DNA of 64,000 nucleotides. It comes from Lederbergia citri. GTDB taxonomy: Bacteria > Bacillota > Bacilli > Bacillales > Bacillaceae_C. Both the position numbers and the translations under genes were made by a program. Of the stretch, positions 1 through 10,088 are shown one piece after another. The DNA is taken from positions 354,342 to 418,341 of the forward strand of contig NZ_JAGYPG010000001.1 of the NCBI RefSeq assembly GCF_018343625.1, in the 5' to 3' direction. The notes below the pieces were generated by a model. That model did not search any database. It saw only the letters and a list, made by a program, of their open reading frames with translations, and was not told the origin of the DNA. Numbering within the stretch: the stretch's first letter is position 1; each line of letters begins with the position of its first letter.

Positions 1-87
1 AAATTGTACGCCATATGTGTTTTTTCCAATTTCGCCTAGCCCTCCAAGAGCAAAAACTGCTGTTTGGTCATTTTTTACAAATTTCAT
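1..87 (-). CDS. rnjA: Ribonuclease J1, N-terminal fragment (cut by window edge)
   Basis: Only the first 29 codons are inside the window. They read [20 protein letters not shown] and onward, which is the conserved start of Bacillus RNase J1, a metallo-beta-lactamase-fold endo/5-prime-exoribonuclease of mRNA turnover. The catalytic motifs lie outside the window. The ATG overlaps the stop codon of the upstream rpoY by four bases (ATGA), so the two are translationally coupled, as in B. subtilis ykzG-rnjA. Confidence 0.85.
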   Translation of the reverse strand, partial: MKFVKNDQTAVFALGGLGEIGKNTYGVQF

Positions 88-302
88 GATGACACATTCT
101 CCTGTAGTTTAAAATGCTCACTTTCTTTCTCGTATTCGAGGTATGCACCTTCCAATAATTGAATAAATTCAATATTGATTTGTTGGTCTTTTAGCAATTT
201 GCGAACGGCACGCTCATTGTCTGCTTCCATATACATGGATTTTGTTTTTTCGCGAACTGGCATTTCGCTTTTACTATCTTGATAATACACTTTGTACATC
301 AT
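84..302 (-). CDS. rpoY: RNA polymerase epsilon subunit (YkzG)
   Basis: A 72-residue protein beginning [20 protein letters not shown], matching the small epsilon subunit of Firmicutes RNA polymerase, which binds the core enzyme. The length is normal for the family (about 70 residues). The start follows an AAGGAG site eight bases upstream on the minus strand; the second Met is an alternative start. It overlaps rnjA by four bases. Upstream lies a short terminator-like hairpin and a 23-codon ORF, so expression may include readthrough from that leader; this last point is inference. Confidence 0.93.
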   Translation of the reverse strand: MMYKVYYQDSKSEMPVREKTKSMYMEADNERAVRKLLKDQQINIEFIQLLEGAYLEYEKESEHFKLQENVSS

Positions 303-413
303 TTTTATCTCTCCTTAACTCCGTTGTCTATTATTAAAATTATTTGGGACAACTTAATCATTATTATTTTTATTTTAATACTAGATGCAAACAGCTTAAT
401 TTAATAAAGAATA

Positions 414-437
414 AGCCCTCCGAAAAAAACAGAGGGA
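414..437 (-). terminator. Terminator-like hairpin between the micro-ORF and rpoY
   Basis: On the minus strand CCCTC (436-432) pairs with GAGGG (420-416) around an eleven-base T-rich loop and is followed by the T-rich run CTTATTCTTTATT. It sits 14 bases after the stop of the 451-522 ORF and about 110 bases before rpoY. It could end the micro-ORF transcript or act as an attenuator for rpoY-rnjA. The stem is short. Confidence 0.5.
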
Positions 438-450
438 CCTTAATTGTTCA

Positions 451-522
451 TTAAGCAATTGTTTTTTTTCTAAGTAAATCTTTCCACCGTTTTAAAAGCT
501 TTTTTCTCAGCTTCTTAAACAT
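451..522 (-). CDS. Cationic amphipathic 23-residue peptide, function unknown
   Basis: This ORF is below usual length cut-offs. It runs ATG (522-520) to TAA (453-451) and has a strong AAGGAGTG ribosome site seven bases before the ATG. The product starts MFKKLRKKLLKR, has one Trp (W13) and one acidic residue (D15), and carries 11 Lys/Arg, net about +10. Residues F2, L5, L9, W13, L16 and L17 fall on one helical face, giving a clear amphipathic helix. A hairpin follows the stop directly. I do not recognise the family. It could be a membrane-active peptide, a nucleic-acid-binding peptide, or a leader peptide for rpoY-rnjA. Confidence 0.55.
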   Translation of the reverse strand: MFKKLRKKLLKRWKDLLRKKTIA

Positions 523-793
523 TGTGGATCACTCCTTATTATCTATTTTAACCGATACGAGTGCAAAGTAAAAGCAACTTGCAAATAGAAGAGGTAAATT
601 TATGCAACTTTTTTTGTTAAAATAAATAGGATATGTTTTTATAATGCATTATTCTTAAACATTGCTTGTGTCAATATACTAAAACCTCCACGTAATATAC
701 CAATGTTGGCTTGCCCTAGGAAGTGGACTAGTACTTATTTCAGTCTAGCTCCAAGCTCAATCTGCTCTAGCTCAAAAGCCATAGGCCGGTGCC

Positions 794-821
794 TTGCAAT
801 TTTCTAATTTTATTATATGCT
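794..821 (+). promoter_or_regulatory. Possible sigma-A promoter of the HAD phosphatase gene
   Basis: TTGCAA (794-799), a 16-base spacer and TATGCT (816-821) precede the gene by 65 bases. The -10 is a weak match. Apart from the micro-ORF and its hairpin, I see nothing else coding in 303-886; bases 690-790 contain fragments resembling the dispersed repeat (GTCTAGCTCCAA) but too decayed to call. Confidence 0.35.
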
Positions 822-886
822 TTCTATACGTTCTCTATCATAAAGTTAAAAAGAAATAGAAGAATTCAACAAGAGGAGTTTGTTAA

Positions 887-1720
887 ATGAAAAAAATAGT
901 TTTCTTTGATATTGACGGGACATTACTTGACGATGAAAAAAATCTACCTGCTTCTACTAAAGAAGCAATTAAAACACTGCAGGAGAAAGGTATCTATACG
1001 GCAATTGCAACGGGAAGAGCACCTTTTATGGTTACTAAACTGCTTGAAGAATTAAATATGGAATCATTTGTAAGTTTTAATGGTCAATATGTTGTGTTTA
1101 GGAATGAAGTAGTTTATGCAAATCCTTTAGATACAAGTGAACTAAAAAAGTTAATAAAATCAGCGGAAGATCATCTTCATCATTTAGTATTTTTAAATGA
1201 ATCTACTTTAAAATCTAATGTAAAATTTGATCAGCGGGTGAAAGAAAGTCTTGGAACTCTCCAAATGGTTCATCCTGAGTATGACCCAAGCTTTTACGAA
1301 AAAACCGATATTTATCAAGCGCTATTGTTTGCAAAAGAAGGTGAGGATTCATATCTTACAGAGTTCGAGAAAAACCTTACTTTTATTAGATGGCATGAGG
1401 AATCGATGGATGTTGTGCCGAAAGGTGGATCAAAAGCAGAAGGAATAAAAAAACTTATTGAAAGACTAGGGTTCGAAATGGAAAATGTGTATGCATTTGG
1501 AGATGGTTTGAATGATATTGAAATGCTGCAAACAGTTGGTACCGGGATTGCGATGGGAAATGCACATGAAGCAGTAAAAATGCATGCTGACCTTATTACT
1601 TCCAATGTTGATGATAATGGGATAGTAAATGGTTTAATTAAAGTGGGGCTACTAGAGGAAAATTTTGAAATTATTAAAACAAAAGCGCAAGCGCCTGTTA
1701 GCGACGTACAAACTTTTTAG
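887..1720 (+). CDS. Cof-type HAD-superfamily phosphatase (YkrA-like)
   Basis: A 277-residue HAD-IIB hydrolase. Motif I is DIDGT with nucleophile D8 and acid/base D10; motif II is the Ser in VSFNG near residue 63; the motif III Lys lies in GGSKAEG; motif IV is GDGLND with D206 and D210. It probably dephosphorylates a sugar phosphate or FMN-like substrate in the cytoplasm; the substrate cannot be read from sequence. The ATG follows a GAGGAG site. In B. subtilis the family member YkrA also lies between ykzG and def. The last twelve or so codons (from about 1684) run into a dispersed repeat, so the C-terminus APVSDVQTF is repeat-encoded and longer than in relatives. Confidence 0.9.
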   Translation: MKKIVFFDIDGTLLDDEKNLPASTKEAIKTLQEKGIYTAIATGRAPFMVTKLLEELNMESFVSFNGQYVVFRNEVVYANPLDTSELKKLIKSAEDHLHHLVFLNESTLKSNVKFDQRVKESLGTLQMVHPEYDPSFYEKTDIYQALLFAKEGEDSYLTEFEKNLTFIRWHEESMDVVPKGGSKAEGIKKLIERLGFEMENVYAFGDGLNDIEMLQTVGTGIAMGNAHEAVKMHADLITSNVDDNGIVNGLIKVGLLEENFEIIKTKAQAPVSDVQTF

Positions 1721-2112
1721 GGTTCTGACGAGATAAAGGAAACACGATGAGCCACGAAAAGCGGAAGGCGCCTGAATAAAAGAAGAAAGGCTAAGTACGC
1801 AACGTCCTGTTGCAGGCTCAAGCAGCGACGTCCTGTCGCTTCGCCTGCACTAGTACATCCATGTACGTCGCAACGCCTTCCTGACCCGCATCCTGCGGGC
1901 ATCCGACAAGCAAATGTTCTGAGTCAAAAAAGTCGCTCTTTGACTTTATTGACGCGGGTTTTTGACCTCGAGGGGTTGGCGCCCGTAGCTGGACATTAAA
2001 GGCGAGTCGATGTTGACTTATCGTAGGAAGAAACCGGAAGTTTGCAAGTCGCCGGCTGCTTGCGCTAGACGGGAACCACCTGCTTAAAAGTTATCCATAA
2101 AGTTCCAATCAA
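1690..2112 (+). repeat. Composite dispersed repeat with micro-hairpin block (copy 1)
   Basis: The gap between the HAD gene and def is filled by one mosaic repeat. Modules in order: a segment beginning AGCGACGTACAAAC that recurs near 30405; a run of micro-hairpins at 1799-1813, 1825-1839, 1853-1866 and 1885-1899, each with a 4-5 bp stem and a loop of the type (g/a)TCC(t/at); a segment around 1925-1983 repeated almost exactly, inverted, at 36704-36760; and a tail around 2010-2100 related to copies near 22700, 28780, 30480, 38540 and 44680. No gene is seen here. Confidence 0.8.
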
Positions 2113-2127
2113 TAATTTCCTAGAGAA

Positions 2128-2158
2128 TAAAAAAAAGCTGTCAATATAATATGACAGC
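2128..2158 (-). terminator. Rho-independent terminator of def
   Basis: On the minus strand GCTGTCA (2158-2152) and TGACAGC (2143-2137) form a 7-bp stem followed by an eight-base T run, three bases after the def stop codon. Confidence 0.85.
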
Positions 2159-2161
2159 AAA

Positions 2162-2716
2162 TTATCTTTCAATAGGAATAGCGCCTTCCGGAATATAAAA
2201 TGGATTACTATCATTAATATGATCGTAGAACATAATCCCGTTCAAATGATCGAGCTCATGTTGGAAGACGATAGCTGGCAGGCCCTTTAAGCGTAGTTTT
2301 ATTTCTTTACCTTCAATATCGTATCCTTTAATTGTTATTCGGGCATGTCTCATTACATAACCCGGTACAACTCGGTCTACCGATAAACACCCTTCACCAG
2401 CTGTTAAATATGCCTTTTCTACAGAATGGCTAATAATTTTTGGGTTTATTAGAGAATAGTGATATTTTTTTCCGTTATCGTCTTCTAATCGAACCGCGAA
2501 CATTCTTTTTAAGACATTGATTTGTGGTGCAGCAAGCCCAACACCAGCTCTGAGCCCATATTTTTCACTTATCTCTGGATCTTGGCTATTCTTTAAGTAT
2601 TCTTGCATGCTATTTAAAATATTTATATCCTCTTGTGAAGGAGGCAAAGGAACTTCTTTTGCTACCTCTCTTAAGACGGGATTATCTTCGCGGATAATGT
2701 CTTTCATTAAAATCAT
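2162..2716 (-). CDS. def: Peptide deformylase (YkrB-type)
   Basis: Removes the N-formyl group from nascent proteins using a Cys/His-bound metal. All three signature motifs are present: GVGLAAPQ (residues 58-65), EGCLS with the metal Cys, and HELDH with two metal His and the catalytic Glu. I set the start at ATG 2716 because AGGAG stands eight bases before it; an in-frame GTG at 2725 is an alternative. From that ATG the protein has 184 residues, the length I recall for B. subtilis YkrB. It is divergent from ykyA and has its own terminator. Confidence 0.95.
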   Translation of the reverse strand: MILMKDIIREDNPVLREVAKEVPLPPSQEDINILNSMQEYLKNSQDPEISEKYGLRAGVGLAAPQINVLKRMFAVRLEDDNGKKYHYSLINPKIISHSVEKAYLTAGEGCLSVDRVVPGYVMRHARITIKGYDIEGKEIKLRLKGLPAIVFQHELDHLNGIMFYDHINDSNPFYIPEGAIPIER

Positions 2717-2792
2717 TATGTTCACTCCTGTTTAAGCAAGTATGTATAAAATAGAAAAGATTCAAATCAATCTTATTTTATTTTTTGCTTTA

Positions 2793-2821
2793 TTGTCAAA
2801 TAGACCATATCACAGTATAGT
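2793..2821 (+). promoter_or_regulatory. Sigma-A promoter of ykyA
   Basis: TTGTCA (2793-2798), a 17-base spacer and TATAGT (2816-2821) lie 29 bases before the ykyA ATG. Each hexamer matches the consensus at five of six positions. Confidence 0.7.
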
Positions 2822-2849
2822 TATGAGGGAAACAGTTAGGAGGAATTAG

Positions 2850-3497
2850 ATGAAAAAATTACATACGATTGTATTTGTTTTATTAATATCCGTCTTTTTA
2901 TCTGCTTGTTCATCTAATGAAGATCATATTTATCAAACACTGGAAGCAACTGCTGCTAAAGAAGCTGATTTTGAAAAACAGCAACAGCCTCTTTCTAAAC
3001 TAGAAACTAATGAAAAAGAGTTATTTGATCAAATTTTGGATTTGGGTATGAAGGACTTCGATCAAATTTCTAAGCTTGCAGATGATGCACTAGCAAATTT
3101 GAAGCAAAGAGAAGAACATTTGAAAAAAGAAAAAGAGTCCATTGAAAAAGCAAAAGAAGAATTTAAACTTGCTACTGATGAATTTAATAGTATTAAAGAT
3201 GAAAAACTTAAGAATCAAGCTCATGATTTGCAAGAAATAATGAATACACGTTACAAATCATATGAAAAATTGTATTCAGCATACATGAACGGACTTGCTG
3301 AAGATAGAAAAATTTATGAAATGATAAAAAATGAAGATTTAAAGCTTGAAGATTTGCAAACACAAATTGAAGCATCCAATAAAGCTTATGAGGATGTAGT
3401 AGAAATGAATAGCCAATTCAATGATCAAACTGAAAAGTTTAACAAGTCTAAATTGCAATTTTATAAAGATTTAGGAATAAAAGTAGAATCGAAATAA
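2850..3497 (+). CDS. ykyA: YkyA-like cell-wall-binding lipoprotein
   Basis: A 215-residue lipoprotein. Residues 1-20 form a signal peptide ending in lipobox LSAC with C20 as the lipidated residue, so the mature protein is anchored to the outer membrane face. The rest is highly charged and predicted coiled coil (Lys/Glu-rich heptads around residues 70-120 and 150-210). It sits between def and pdhA as in B. subtilis. No enzymatic motif is visible and the function is not known to me. RBS is AGGAGG just before the ATG. A weak hairpin (ACGG/CCGT near 3509-3524) and a T-rich stretch follow. Confidence 0.85.
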   Translation: MKKLHTIVFVLLISVFLSACSSNEDHIYQTLEATAAKEADFEKQQQPLSKLETNEKELFDQILDLGMKDFDQISKLADDALANLKQREEHLKKEKESIEKAKEEFKLATDEFNSIKDEKLKNQAHDLQEIMNTRYKSYEKLYSAYMNGLAEDRKIYEMIKNEDLKLEDLQTQIEASNKAYEDVVEMNSQFNDQTEKFNKSKLQFYKDLGIKVESK

Positions 3498-3772
3498 CAA
3501 AAGGGGGACGGTTAAATTCCGTTTCTTTTTAATTTATTTAAAATCTAATGTATAACAGAAGTAAAATAAAACCTTTTTTTATAAAACAGATTAATGAAAT
3601 TTAATAGTACAGTTCCAGTCAAAAGTTTAGGTATACGATACACTAAAGCTATTTCATTGACGAATTAACTGTTTTCATGTACTCTAAATGTGGTAAAAAC
3701 TTTGTATTAATTTTTTTAAGAAAAAGATTAGTACAGTTCGTTTTTTTAGATAGGAAAGTTTTTCTGTTTTTC

Positions 3773-3800
3773 TTCTTAAGAAATGTGGAAAACCTATACT
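3773..3800 (+). promoter_or_regulatory. Candidate pdh operon promoter in a long leader region
   Basis: The 396 bases before pdhA hold no ORF and no clear riboswitch. The best -10 is TATACT (3795-3800) with a poor -35, TTCTTA (3773-3778), 16 bases upstream. A second possibility is TTGACG at 3657-3662 with a weak -10 TACTCT 17 bases on. Either would give an untranslated leader of roughly 90 to 200 bases. Confidence 0.35.
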
Positions 3801-3884
3801 AGTATGAAATCCGGTACATGAATAATCTCCCGCTTTGGGCAATTTATTATGTCCGTTATCAAATATTATGATTAGAAAGGATAG

Positions 3885-5009
<1,125 letters not shown>

Positions 5010-5012
5010 GCC

Positions 5013-5990
5013 ATGGCGCAAATGACTATGATTCAAGCTATCACGGATGCGCTTCGCACTGAATTGCGCAACGATGAAAATGTTCTCGTGTTTGGAGAAG
5101 ACGTCGGGGTAAACGGTGGTGTTTTCCGTGCAACAGAAGGGTTGCAAAAAGAATTCGGAGAAGACCGCGTCTTTGATACACCACTTGCAGAGTCAGGAAT
5201 CGGTGGTTTGGCTATTGGGTTAACGACACAAGGCTACCGTCCAGTTCCAGAAATACAATTTTTTGGCTTTGTATATGAAGTAATGGATTCTGTAAGCGGA
5301 CAAATGGCTCGTTGGAGATACCGTACTGGTGGAACCTTCCATGCACCAATTACAATTCGTTCCCCATTCGGAGGAGGAGTACATACTCCTGAAATGCATG
5401 CAGATAGTCTTGAGGGCTTAATGGCTCAGCAACCAGGTTTAAAAGTAGTAATTCCTTCGACACCTTATGATGCCAAAGGACTTTTAATATCAGCCATTAG
5501 AGATAATGACCCGGTCATTTTCTTAGAACATATGAAATTATACCGTTCTTTCCGTCAAGAAGTTCCAGAGGGAGAATATACAATTCCTTTAGGAAAAGCT
5601 GAAGTGAAGCGTGAAGGAACAGATTTAACGATTATTTCTTATGGTGCTATGGTTCATGATTCATTGAAAGCTGCTGAAGAGCTTGAAAAAGAAGGCCATT
5701 CAGTAGAAGTCATTGATTTACGTACAATAAGCCCTATTGATATAGATACAATTATTGCATCTGTTGAAAAAACAAATCGAGCAATCGTTGTTCAAGAAGC
5801 TCAAAAACAAGCAGGAATTGCAGCGCATGTTGTAGCAGAAATTAATGATCGCGCAATTCTAAGTCTTGAAGCTCCTGTTCTACGAGTCGCAGCTCCTGAT
5901 ACAGTGTATCCATTCTCTCAAGCAGAACCGGTATGGCTTCCTAACCATAAAGATATTATCGAAACTGCAAAGAAAGTATTAGAATTTTAA
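5013..5990 (+). CDS. pdhB: Pyruvate dehydrogenase E1 component, beta subunit
   Basis: A 325-residue transketolase-like beta subunit that pairs with PdhA to form E1. Seen: the FGEDVG segment near residue 28 that carries the catalytic Glu, the [10 protein letters not shown] segment, and the C-terminal transketolase domain with [11 protein letters not shown]. Length equals the family norm. RBS AAGGAG lies inside the end of pdhA, so the pair is translationally linked. Second gene of the pdh operon. Confidence 0.97.
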   Translation: MAQMTMIQAITDALRTELRNDENVLVFGEDVGVNGGVFRATEGLQKEFGEDRVFDTPLAESGIGGLAIGLTTQGYRPVPEIQFFGFVYEVMDSVSGQMARWRYRTGGTFHAPITIRSPFGGGVHTPEMHADSLEGLMAQQPGLKVVIPSTPYDAKGLLISAIRDNDPVIFLEHMKLYRSFRQEVPEGEYTIPLGKAEVKREGTDLTIISYGAMVHDSLKAAEELEKEGHSVEVIDLRTISPIDIDTIIASVEKTNRAIVVQEAQKQAGIAAHVVAEINDRAILSLEAPVLRVAAPDTVYPFSQAEPVWLPNHKDIIETAKKVLEF

Positions 5991-6019
5991 ACAATTTTAT
6001 CTAATAGGAGGGAATACCA

Positions 6020-7354
6020 TTGTCATTTCAATTTAAAATGCCTGATATCGGTGAAGGTATCCACGAAGGCGATATAGTAAAATGGTTTGTAAAACCTGGT
6101 GACAAAGTAGCTGAAGATGATGTGCTTTGCGAAGTTCAAAATGACAAGGCTGTTGTCGAAATTCCATCTCCAGTAGCTGGAACAGTTGAAGAAATTCTCG
6201 TTGATGAAGGTCAAACTGCAACAGTTGGAGATGTTCTCATTAAATTCGATGCACCTGGATATGAAGATCTTCAATTTAAAGGGGATCATGGAGAAGAAAA
6301 AACAGAAGCGAATGTACAGTCTACTGCGGAAGCTGGACAAGATATTAAGAAAGAAGAAGTAAAAGCTGAGGAAGCCAAATCTTCAGAAACGACTGGCGCA
6401 GGTGCACAGCCTGAAGCAGATGCTGACCCAAATAGTCGTGTAATTGCGATGCCATCTGTAAGAAAATACGCAAGAGAAAAAGGTATCAATATTCAACTTG
6501 TTAAAGGAACTGGTAAAAACGGACGTATTTCAAAAGAAGATATTGATGCGTTCATAAGCGGTCCATCCGTTACAGAAACTGCTGAAGCGGCAGCACCAGC
6601 ACAAGAAGAAAAAACAGCTGCTGCAGCGGCTCCAGTTATCCCAGAAGGAGAATATCCAGAAACTCGTGAAAAGATGAGTGGAATTCGCAAAGCTATTGCA
6701 AAAGCTATGGTAAATTCGAAACATACAGCACCACACGTCACTTTAATGGATGAAATAGACGTAGAAAAGCTTGTGGCTCACCGTAAGAAATTTAAAGAAG
6801 TAGCTGCAGCAAAGGATATTAAACTAACGTTCTTGCCATATGTCGTTAAAGCTCTTGTAAGTGCATTGCGTGAATTCCCTGCGCTTAATACATCAATAGA
6901 TGATGCAACTGATGAGATTATTCATAAGCATTATTATAATATTGGTATTGCAGCTGATACGGAAAAAGGTTTGTTGGTGCCTGTTGTCAAACGCGCAGAT
7001 ACAAAATCTGTTTTTGCCATTTCAAAAGAAATTAACGAATTAGCTGATAAAGCACGAACAGGAAAACTTGCACCTGCTGAAATGAAAGGTGCTTCATGCA
7101 CAATCACAAATATTGGGTCTGCTGGCGGACAGTGGTTTACTCCAGTCATCAATCATCCTGAAGTAGCCATTTTAGGAATTGGACGTATCGCAGAAAAACC
7201 AGTCGTTCGCAACGGTGAAATTGTTGCAGCTCCTGTATTGGCATTATCACTAAGCTTTGACCATAGAATTGTAGACGGTGCAACAGCTCAGAATGCACTT
7301 AACCAAATTAAACGACTGCTTAACGATCCTGAACTTTTATTAATGGAGGCGTAA
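6020..7354 (+). CDS. pdhC: Dihydrolipoyl acetyltransferase, E2 of PDH
   Basis: A 444-residue core subunit. Domain order: one lipoyl domain (1-80) with lipoyl Lys K43 in QNDKAVV; an acidic/Ala-rich linker; a peripheral-subunit-binding domain (about 140-175, [15 protein letters not shown]); a second Ala/Pro linker; and the catalytic domain with active-site HRIVDG near residue 411. It moves acetyl groups from E1 to CoA. The start is TTG, supported by AGGAGGG ten bases upstream and by identity with the TTG or ATG-started N-termini of the family. Third gene of the operon. Confidence 0.96.
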   Translation: MSFQFKMPDIGEGIHEGDIVKWFVKPGDKVAEDDVLCEVQNDKAVVEIPSPVAGTVEEILVDEGQTATVGDVLIKFDAPGYEDLQFKGDHGEEKTEANVQSTAEAGQDIKKEEVKAEEAKSSETTGAGAQPEADADPNSRVIAMPSVRKYAREKGINIQLVKGTGKNGRISKEDIDAFISGPSVTETAEAAAPAQEEKTAAAAAPVIPEGEYPETREKMSGIRKAIAKAMVNSKHTAPHVTLMDEIDVEKLVAHRKKFKEVAAAKDIKLTFLPYVVKALVSALREFPALNTSIDDATDEIIHKHYYNIGIAADTEKGLLVPVVKRADTKSVFAISKEINELADKARTGKLAPAEMKGASCTITNIGSAGGQWFTPVINHPEVAILGIGRIAEKPVVRNGEIVAAPVLALSLSFDHRIVDGATAQNALNQIKRLLNDPELLLMEA

Positions 7355-7358
7355 AAAA

Positions 7359-8768
7359 ATGGTAGTAGGAGATTTCCCTATTGAAACAGATACAATCGTC
7401 ATCGGTGCAGGTCCTGGAGGATATGTAGCCGCTATTCGTGCAGCACAACTTGGACAAAAAGTTACCATCGTAGAAAAAGGAAGCTTAGGCGGTGTGTGCT
7501 TGAATGTTGGATGTATCCCTTCCAAAGCATTAATCGCTGCATCACATCGATATGAGACAGCAAAACATTCAGACGATATGGGAATAAAAGCTGAAAATGT
7601 AACAGTTGATTTCACAAAAGTTCAAGAATGGAAAGCCGGCGTAGTAAACAAATTAACAAGTGGTGTAGAAGGTCTTCTTAAAGGGAATAAAGTAGAAATC
7701 GTTCGCGGTGAAGCGTACTTTGTCGATGATCACAGTATTCGTGTGATGGATGAAAATTCCGCGCAAACATATACTTTTAAAAATGCCATTATTGCTACTG
7801 GTTCACGTCCAATCGAATTGCCAAGCTTTAAATATTCAAAACGTGTTATTGACTCTACAGGTGCTTTGAGCCTAGAAGAAATCCCAAGTAAGCTAGTTGT
7901 AATCGGCGGTGGTTATGTTGGTACTGAATTAGGTACTGCATATGCAAATCTTGGCTCTGAAGTGACAATTCTTGAAGGTGCAGATGATATTTTAAGCGGC
8001 TTTGAAAAGCAAATGACTGCACTTGTTAAACGTAACTTGAAAAAGAAAAATGTGGAAATTGTAACTAAAGCAATGGCTAAAGGCGTTGAGGAAACTGAAA
8101 ATGGCGTCAAAGTAACATATGATGCTAAAGGTGAAGAAAAAACAATTGAAGCTGATTATGTACTTGTTACAGTGGGTCGTAAACCGAACACTGATGAGCT
8201 TGGACTTGATCAAGTTGGAATTAAAATGACTGATCGTGGAGTTATTGAAGTAGATAAACAACTTAGAACAAGCGTAAGCAATATTTTCGCAATTGGTGAT
8301 ATTGTTCCTGGTCCGCCATTAGCACATAAGGCATCGTATGAAGGGAAAATCGCTGCAGAAGCTATTTCTGGCCATCCTTCTGAAGTAGATTATTTAGGCA
8401 TCCCGGCTGTAGTATTCTCCGAGCCTGAACTTGCAACGGTAGGATATACTGAAGCGCAAGCAAAAGATGAAGGCATTGATATTAATGCTGCTAAATTCCC
8501 ATTTGCAGCTAATGGCCGTGCATTAGCTTTAAATAACACTGATGGGTTTGTTAAACTTGTCACTCGTAAAGAAGATGGTTTAGTCATTGGTGCGCAAATT
8601 GCTGGTCCAAGTGCATCAGATATGATTTCAGAGCTTGGCCTAGCCATTGAAGCAGGAATGACTGCTGAGGATATTGCGATGACAATCCACGCCCATCCAA
8701 CATTAGGTGAAATTACAATGGAAGCTGCAGAAGTAGCACTTGGAACACCGATTCATATTGTAAAATAA
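7359..8768 (+). CDS. pdhD: Dihydrolipoyl dehydrogenase, E3 of PDH
   Basis: A 469-residue FAD/NAD flavoprotein that reoxidises the lipoyl groups of E2 and makes NADH. Seen: FAD-binding GAGPGG (16-21), redox disulfide C47-LNVG-C52, the NAD-binding GGGYVGTE segment near residue 184, a second FAD segment AIGD, and the C-terminal HAHPTLGE base motif. RBS GGAGG overlaps the end of pdhC, four bases separate the genes. Last gene of the operon; a strong terminator follows. In many bacteria this E3 also serves other 2-oxo acid dehydrogenases. Confidence 0.97.
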   Translation: MVVGDFPIETDTIVIGAGPGGYVAAIRAAQLGQKVTIVEKGSLGGVCLNVGCIPSKALIAASHRYETAKHSDDMGIKAENVTVDFTKVQEWKAGVVNKLTSGVEGLLKGNKVEIVRGEAYFVDDHSIRVMDENSAQTYTFKNAIIATGSRPIELPSFKYSKRVIDSTGALSLEEIPSKLVVIGGGYVGTELGTAYANLGSEVTILEGADDILSGFEKQMTALVKRNLKKKNVEIVTKAMAKGVEETENGVKVTYDAKGEEKTIEADYVLVTVGRKPNTDELGLDQVGIKMTDRGVIEVDKQLRTSVSNIFAIGDIVPGPPLAHKASYEGKIAAEAISGHPSEVDYLGIPAVVFSEPELATVGYTEAQAKDEGIDINAAKFPFAANGRALALNNTDGFVKLVTRKEDGLVIGAQIAGPSASDMISELGLAIEAGMTAEDIAMTIHAHPTLGEITMEAAEVALGTPIHIVK

Positions 8769-8775
8769 ATTTGCC

Positions 8776-8835
8776 AAAAGGCTGTCTCAACTGAAGTACT
8801 ATTACTTTCAGAAAGGGGACAGCCTTTCATTTTCG
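8776..8835 (+). terminator. pdh operon terminator
   Basis: AAAGGCTGTC (8777 onward) pairs with GACAGCCTTT (8818-8827) across a long loop that itself can fold, then TCATTTTC. It stands eight bases after the pdhD stop. Confidence 0.85.
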
Positions 8836-8906
8836 GGAATGTATTTGCATAAAATCATATTACTTTAACGATTCGTGCAAAAACATGTGAAATGACGGTG
8901 ATTTAG

Positions 8907-9149
8907 ATGGTGAAGAAATATGTTGCTCTTCTACTACAATTAATCATTTGGAGCGGTTTTACACTTGCAGAATGGCTTTCTGGAAAGGATCATCTCGTAT
9001 CGAAGGTCATATTATTCATCGTGTTTAGTTATCTCGCGATATTATTAGCAAGGAAAATAGTTGATTCGAGTAAAGATACCTTTATCATTACCGTTTTAAG
9101 TTTATTCACATATGGATTGCTGCAATCAATGCTACATTTTTTACTATAA
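8907..9149 (+). CDS. Small hydrophobic membrane protein, unrecognised
   Basis: 80 residues with three predicted membrane helices (about 5-22, 32-49 and 58-76) and very few charged residues between. Starts MVKKYVALLLQLIIW. RBS is weak (GGTGAT). I do not recognise the family beyond a resemblance to small integral membrane proteins that sit after pdhD in other Bacillaceae. It lies between the pdh terminator and a deacetylase lipoprotein, with no evidence of co-transcription with either. Confidence 0.65.
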   Translation: MVKKYVALLLQLIIWSGFTLAEWLSGKDHLVSKVILFIVFSYLAILLARKIVDSSKDTFIITVLSLFTYGLLQSMLHFLL

Positions 9150-9220
9150 TTCCTTGAACGCTATAAATATACAAGTCTATAATAATTATACGTATACTTA
9201 CAGCTAGAAAGGGGAACGGT

Positions 9221-10057
9221 ATGAGATTTATAGTCACCATATTTATTGCAGCAATTGTATTAGCTGCATGTAGCAGCACATCTACACAGAAGGAAGAAAA
9301 AAAGGAAAACAATCAGTCTCTGACAGAAGAAAAAAAATCTGACTCAGTAGTAAAAGAGGAAGAACAGAAGCTAGAAGATAATACTGAAGAAGAAAAAGTT
9401 GAGGAACAACAGGCTGAAGAAACTGTTCCTGAGTATAGAATGAATGCAGTTTTTGCCCTTGAGCCAATTGAGAAGGCAAATCCGAAAGTTGTTCTACTGA
9501 CGATTGATGATGCCCCTGATAAATACGCCCTTGAAATGGCTAAAACGTTAAAAGAATTAAATGCACCAGCGATTTTTTTCGTTAATGGACATTTCATCAA
9601 TTCACCTGAAAAAGAAGCTATTTTAAAGGAAATATACGATCTCGGATTTGAAATTGGTAATCACACATTCTCACATGCAAATTTGACTACATTATCTCAA
9701 GAAGAGCAAAAAGAAGAAATTCTTACTGTCAGTGATAAAGTTGAAGAAGTAACTGGGGAACGTCCTAAGTTCTTCCGTGCACCATTTGGAGCTAATACCG
9801 ATATCAGCAAACAAATCGCTGCAGAAGAAAAGATGCTTGTCATGAACTGGACATATGGTTACGATTGGGAAAAGGACTATATGTCAAAGGATGCAATTGC
9901 GGATATTATGGTTAATACAAACTTATTAGTAAACGGTGCGAATTTACTAATGCATGATAGAGAATGGACTAATGCAGGGTTAGAGCAGATTGTTAAGGGT
10001 TTAAGGGAAAAAGGATATGAAACATTAGATCCAAATTTAATTGAAACGCCTAAATAA
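9221..10057 (+). CDS. Polysaccharide deacetylase lipoprotein (NodB domain)
   Basis: 278 residues. A signal peptide ends in lipobox LAAC with C17; residues 20-75 are an acidic Glu/Lys/Gln linker; the carbohydrate esterase family 4 domain fills residues 85-278. CE4 motifs: TIDD with D96-D97, metal His pair H148 and H152 in NHTFSH, RAPFG, a Trp-rich WTYGYDW segment and LMHD near the end. It should remove acetyl groups from a cell-envelope polysaccharide such as peptidoglycan outside the membrane; the exact substrate is not shown. Motif 1 has Ile in place of the common Phe. A shared terminator separates it from convergent speA. Confidence 0.88.
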   Translation: MRFIVTIFIAAIVLAACSSTSTQKEEKKENNQSLTEEKKSDSVVKEEEQKLEDNTEEEKVEEQQAEETVPEYRMNAVFALEPIEKANPKVVLLTIDDAPDKYALEMAKTLKELNAPAIFFVNGHFINSPEKEAILKEIYDLGFEIGNHTFSHANLTTLSQEEQKEEILTVSDKVEEVTGERPKFFRAPFGANTDISKQIAAEEKMLVMNWTYGYDWEKDYMSKDAIADIMVNTNLLVNGANLLMHDREWTNAGLEQIVKGLREKGYETLDPNLIETPK

Positions 10058-10058
10058 A

Positions 10059-10085
10059 AAGAGAGGCTCATTGCCTCTCTTAAAT
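10059..10085. terminator. Bidirectional terminator between the deacetylase gene and speA
   Basis: AAGAGAGGC (10059-10067) and GCCTCTCTT (10073-10081) form a 9-bp perfect stem with loop TCATT; T-rich on the right and A-rich on the left, so it can serve both converging genes. Confidence 0.85.
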
Positions 10086-10088
10086 ATT

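Noticed and set aside
690..800. Additional dispersed repeat copy before the HAD gene
   Set aside because: Only short fragments match the repeat, so it was not listed as a copy.
1315..1605. 96-codon minus-strand ORF inside the HAD gene
   Set aside because: Shadow of the plus-strand coding frame; Ser/Phe-rich translation with no ribosome site.
1799..1899. CRISPR-like array
   Set aside because: Units are 14-15 bases with variable stems and no constant repeat-spacer pattern; no cas genes are present.
1717..1902. 61-codon minus-strand ORF over the repeat
   Set aside because: Cys/Gly/Arg-rich translation comes from the GC-rich micro-hairpin repeat; no ribosome site.
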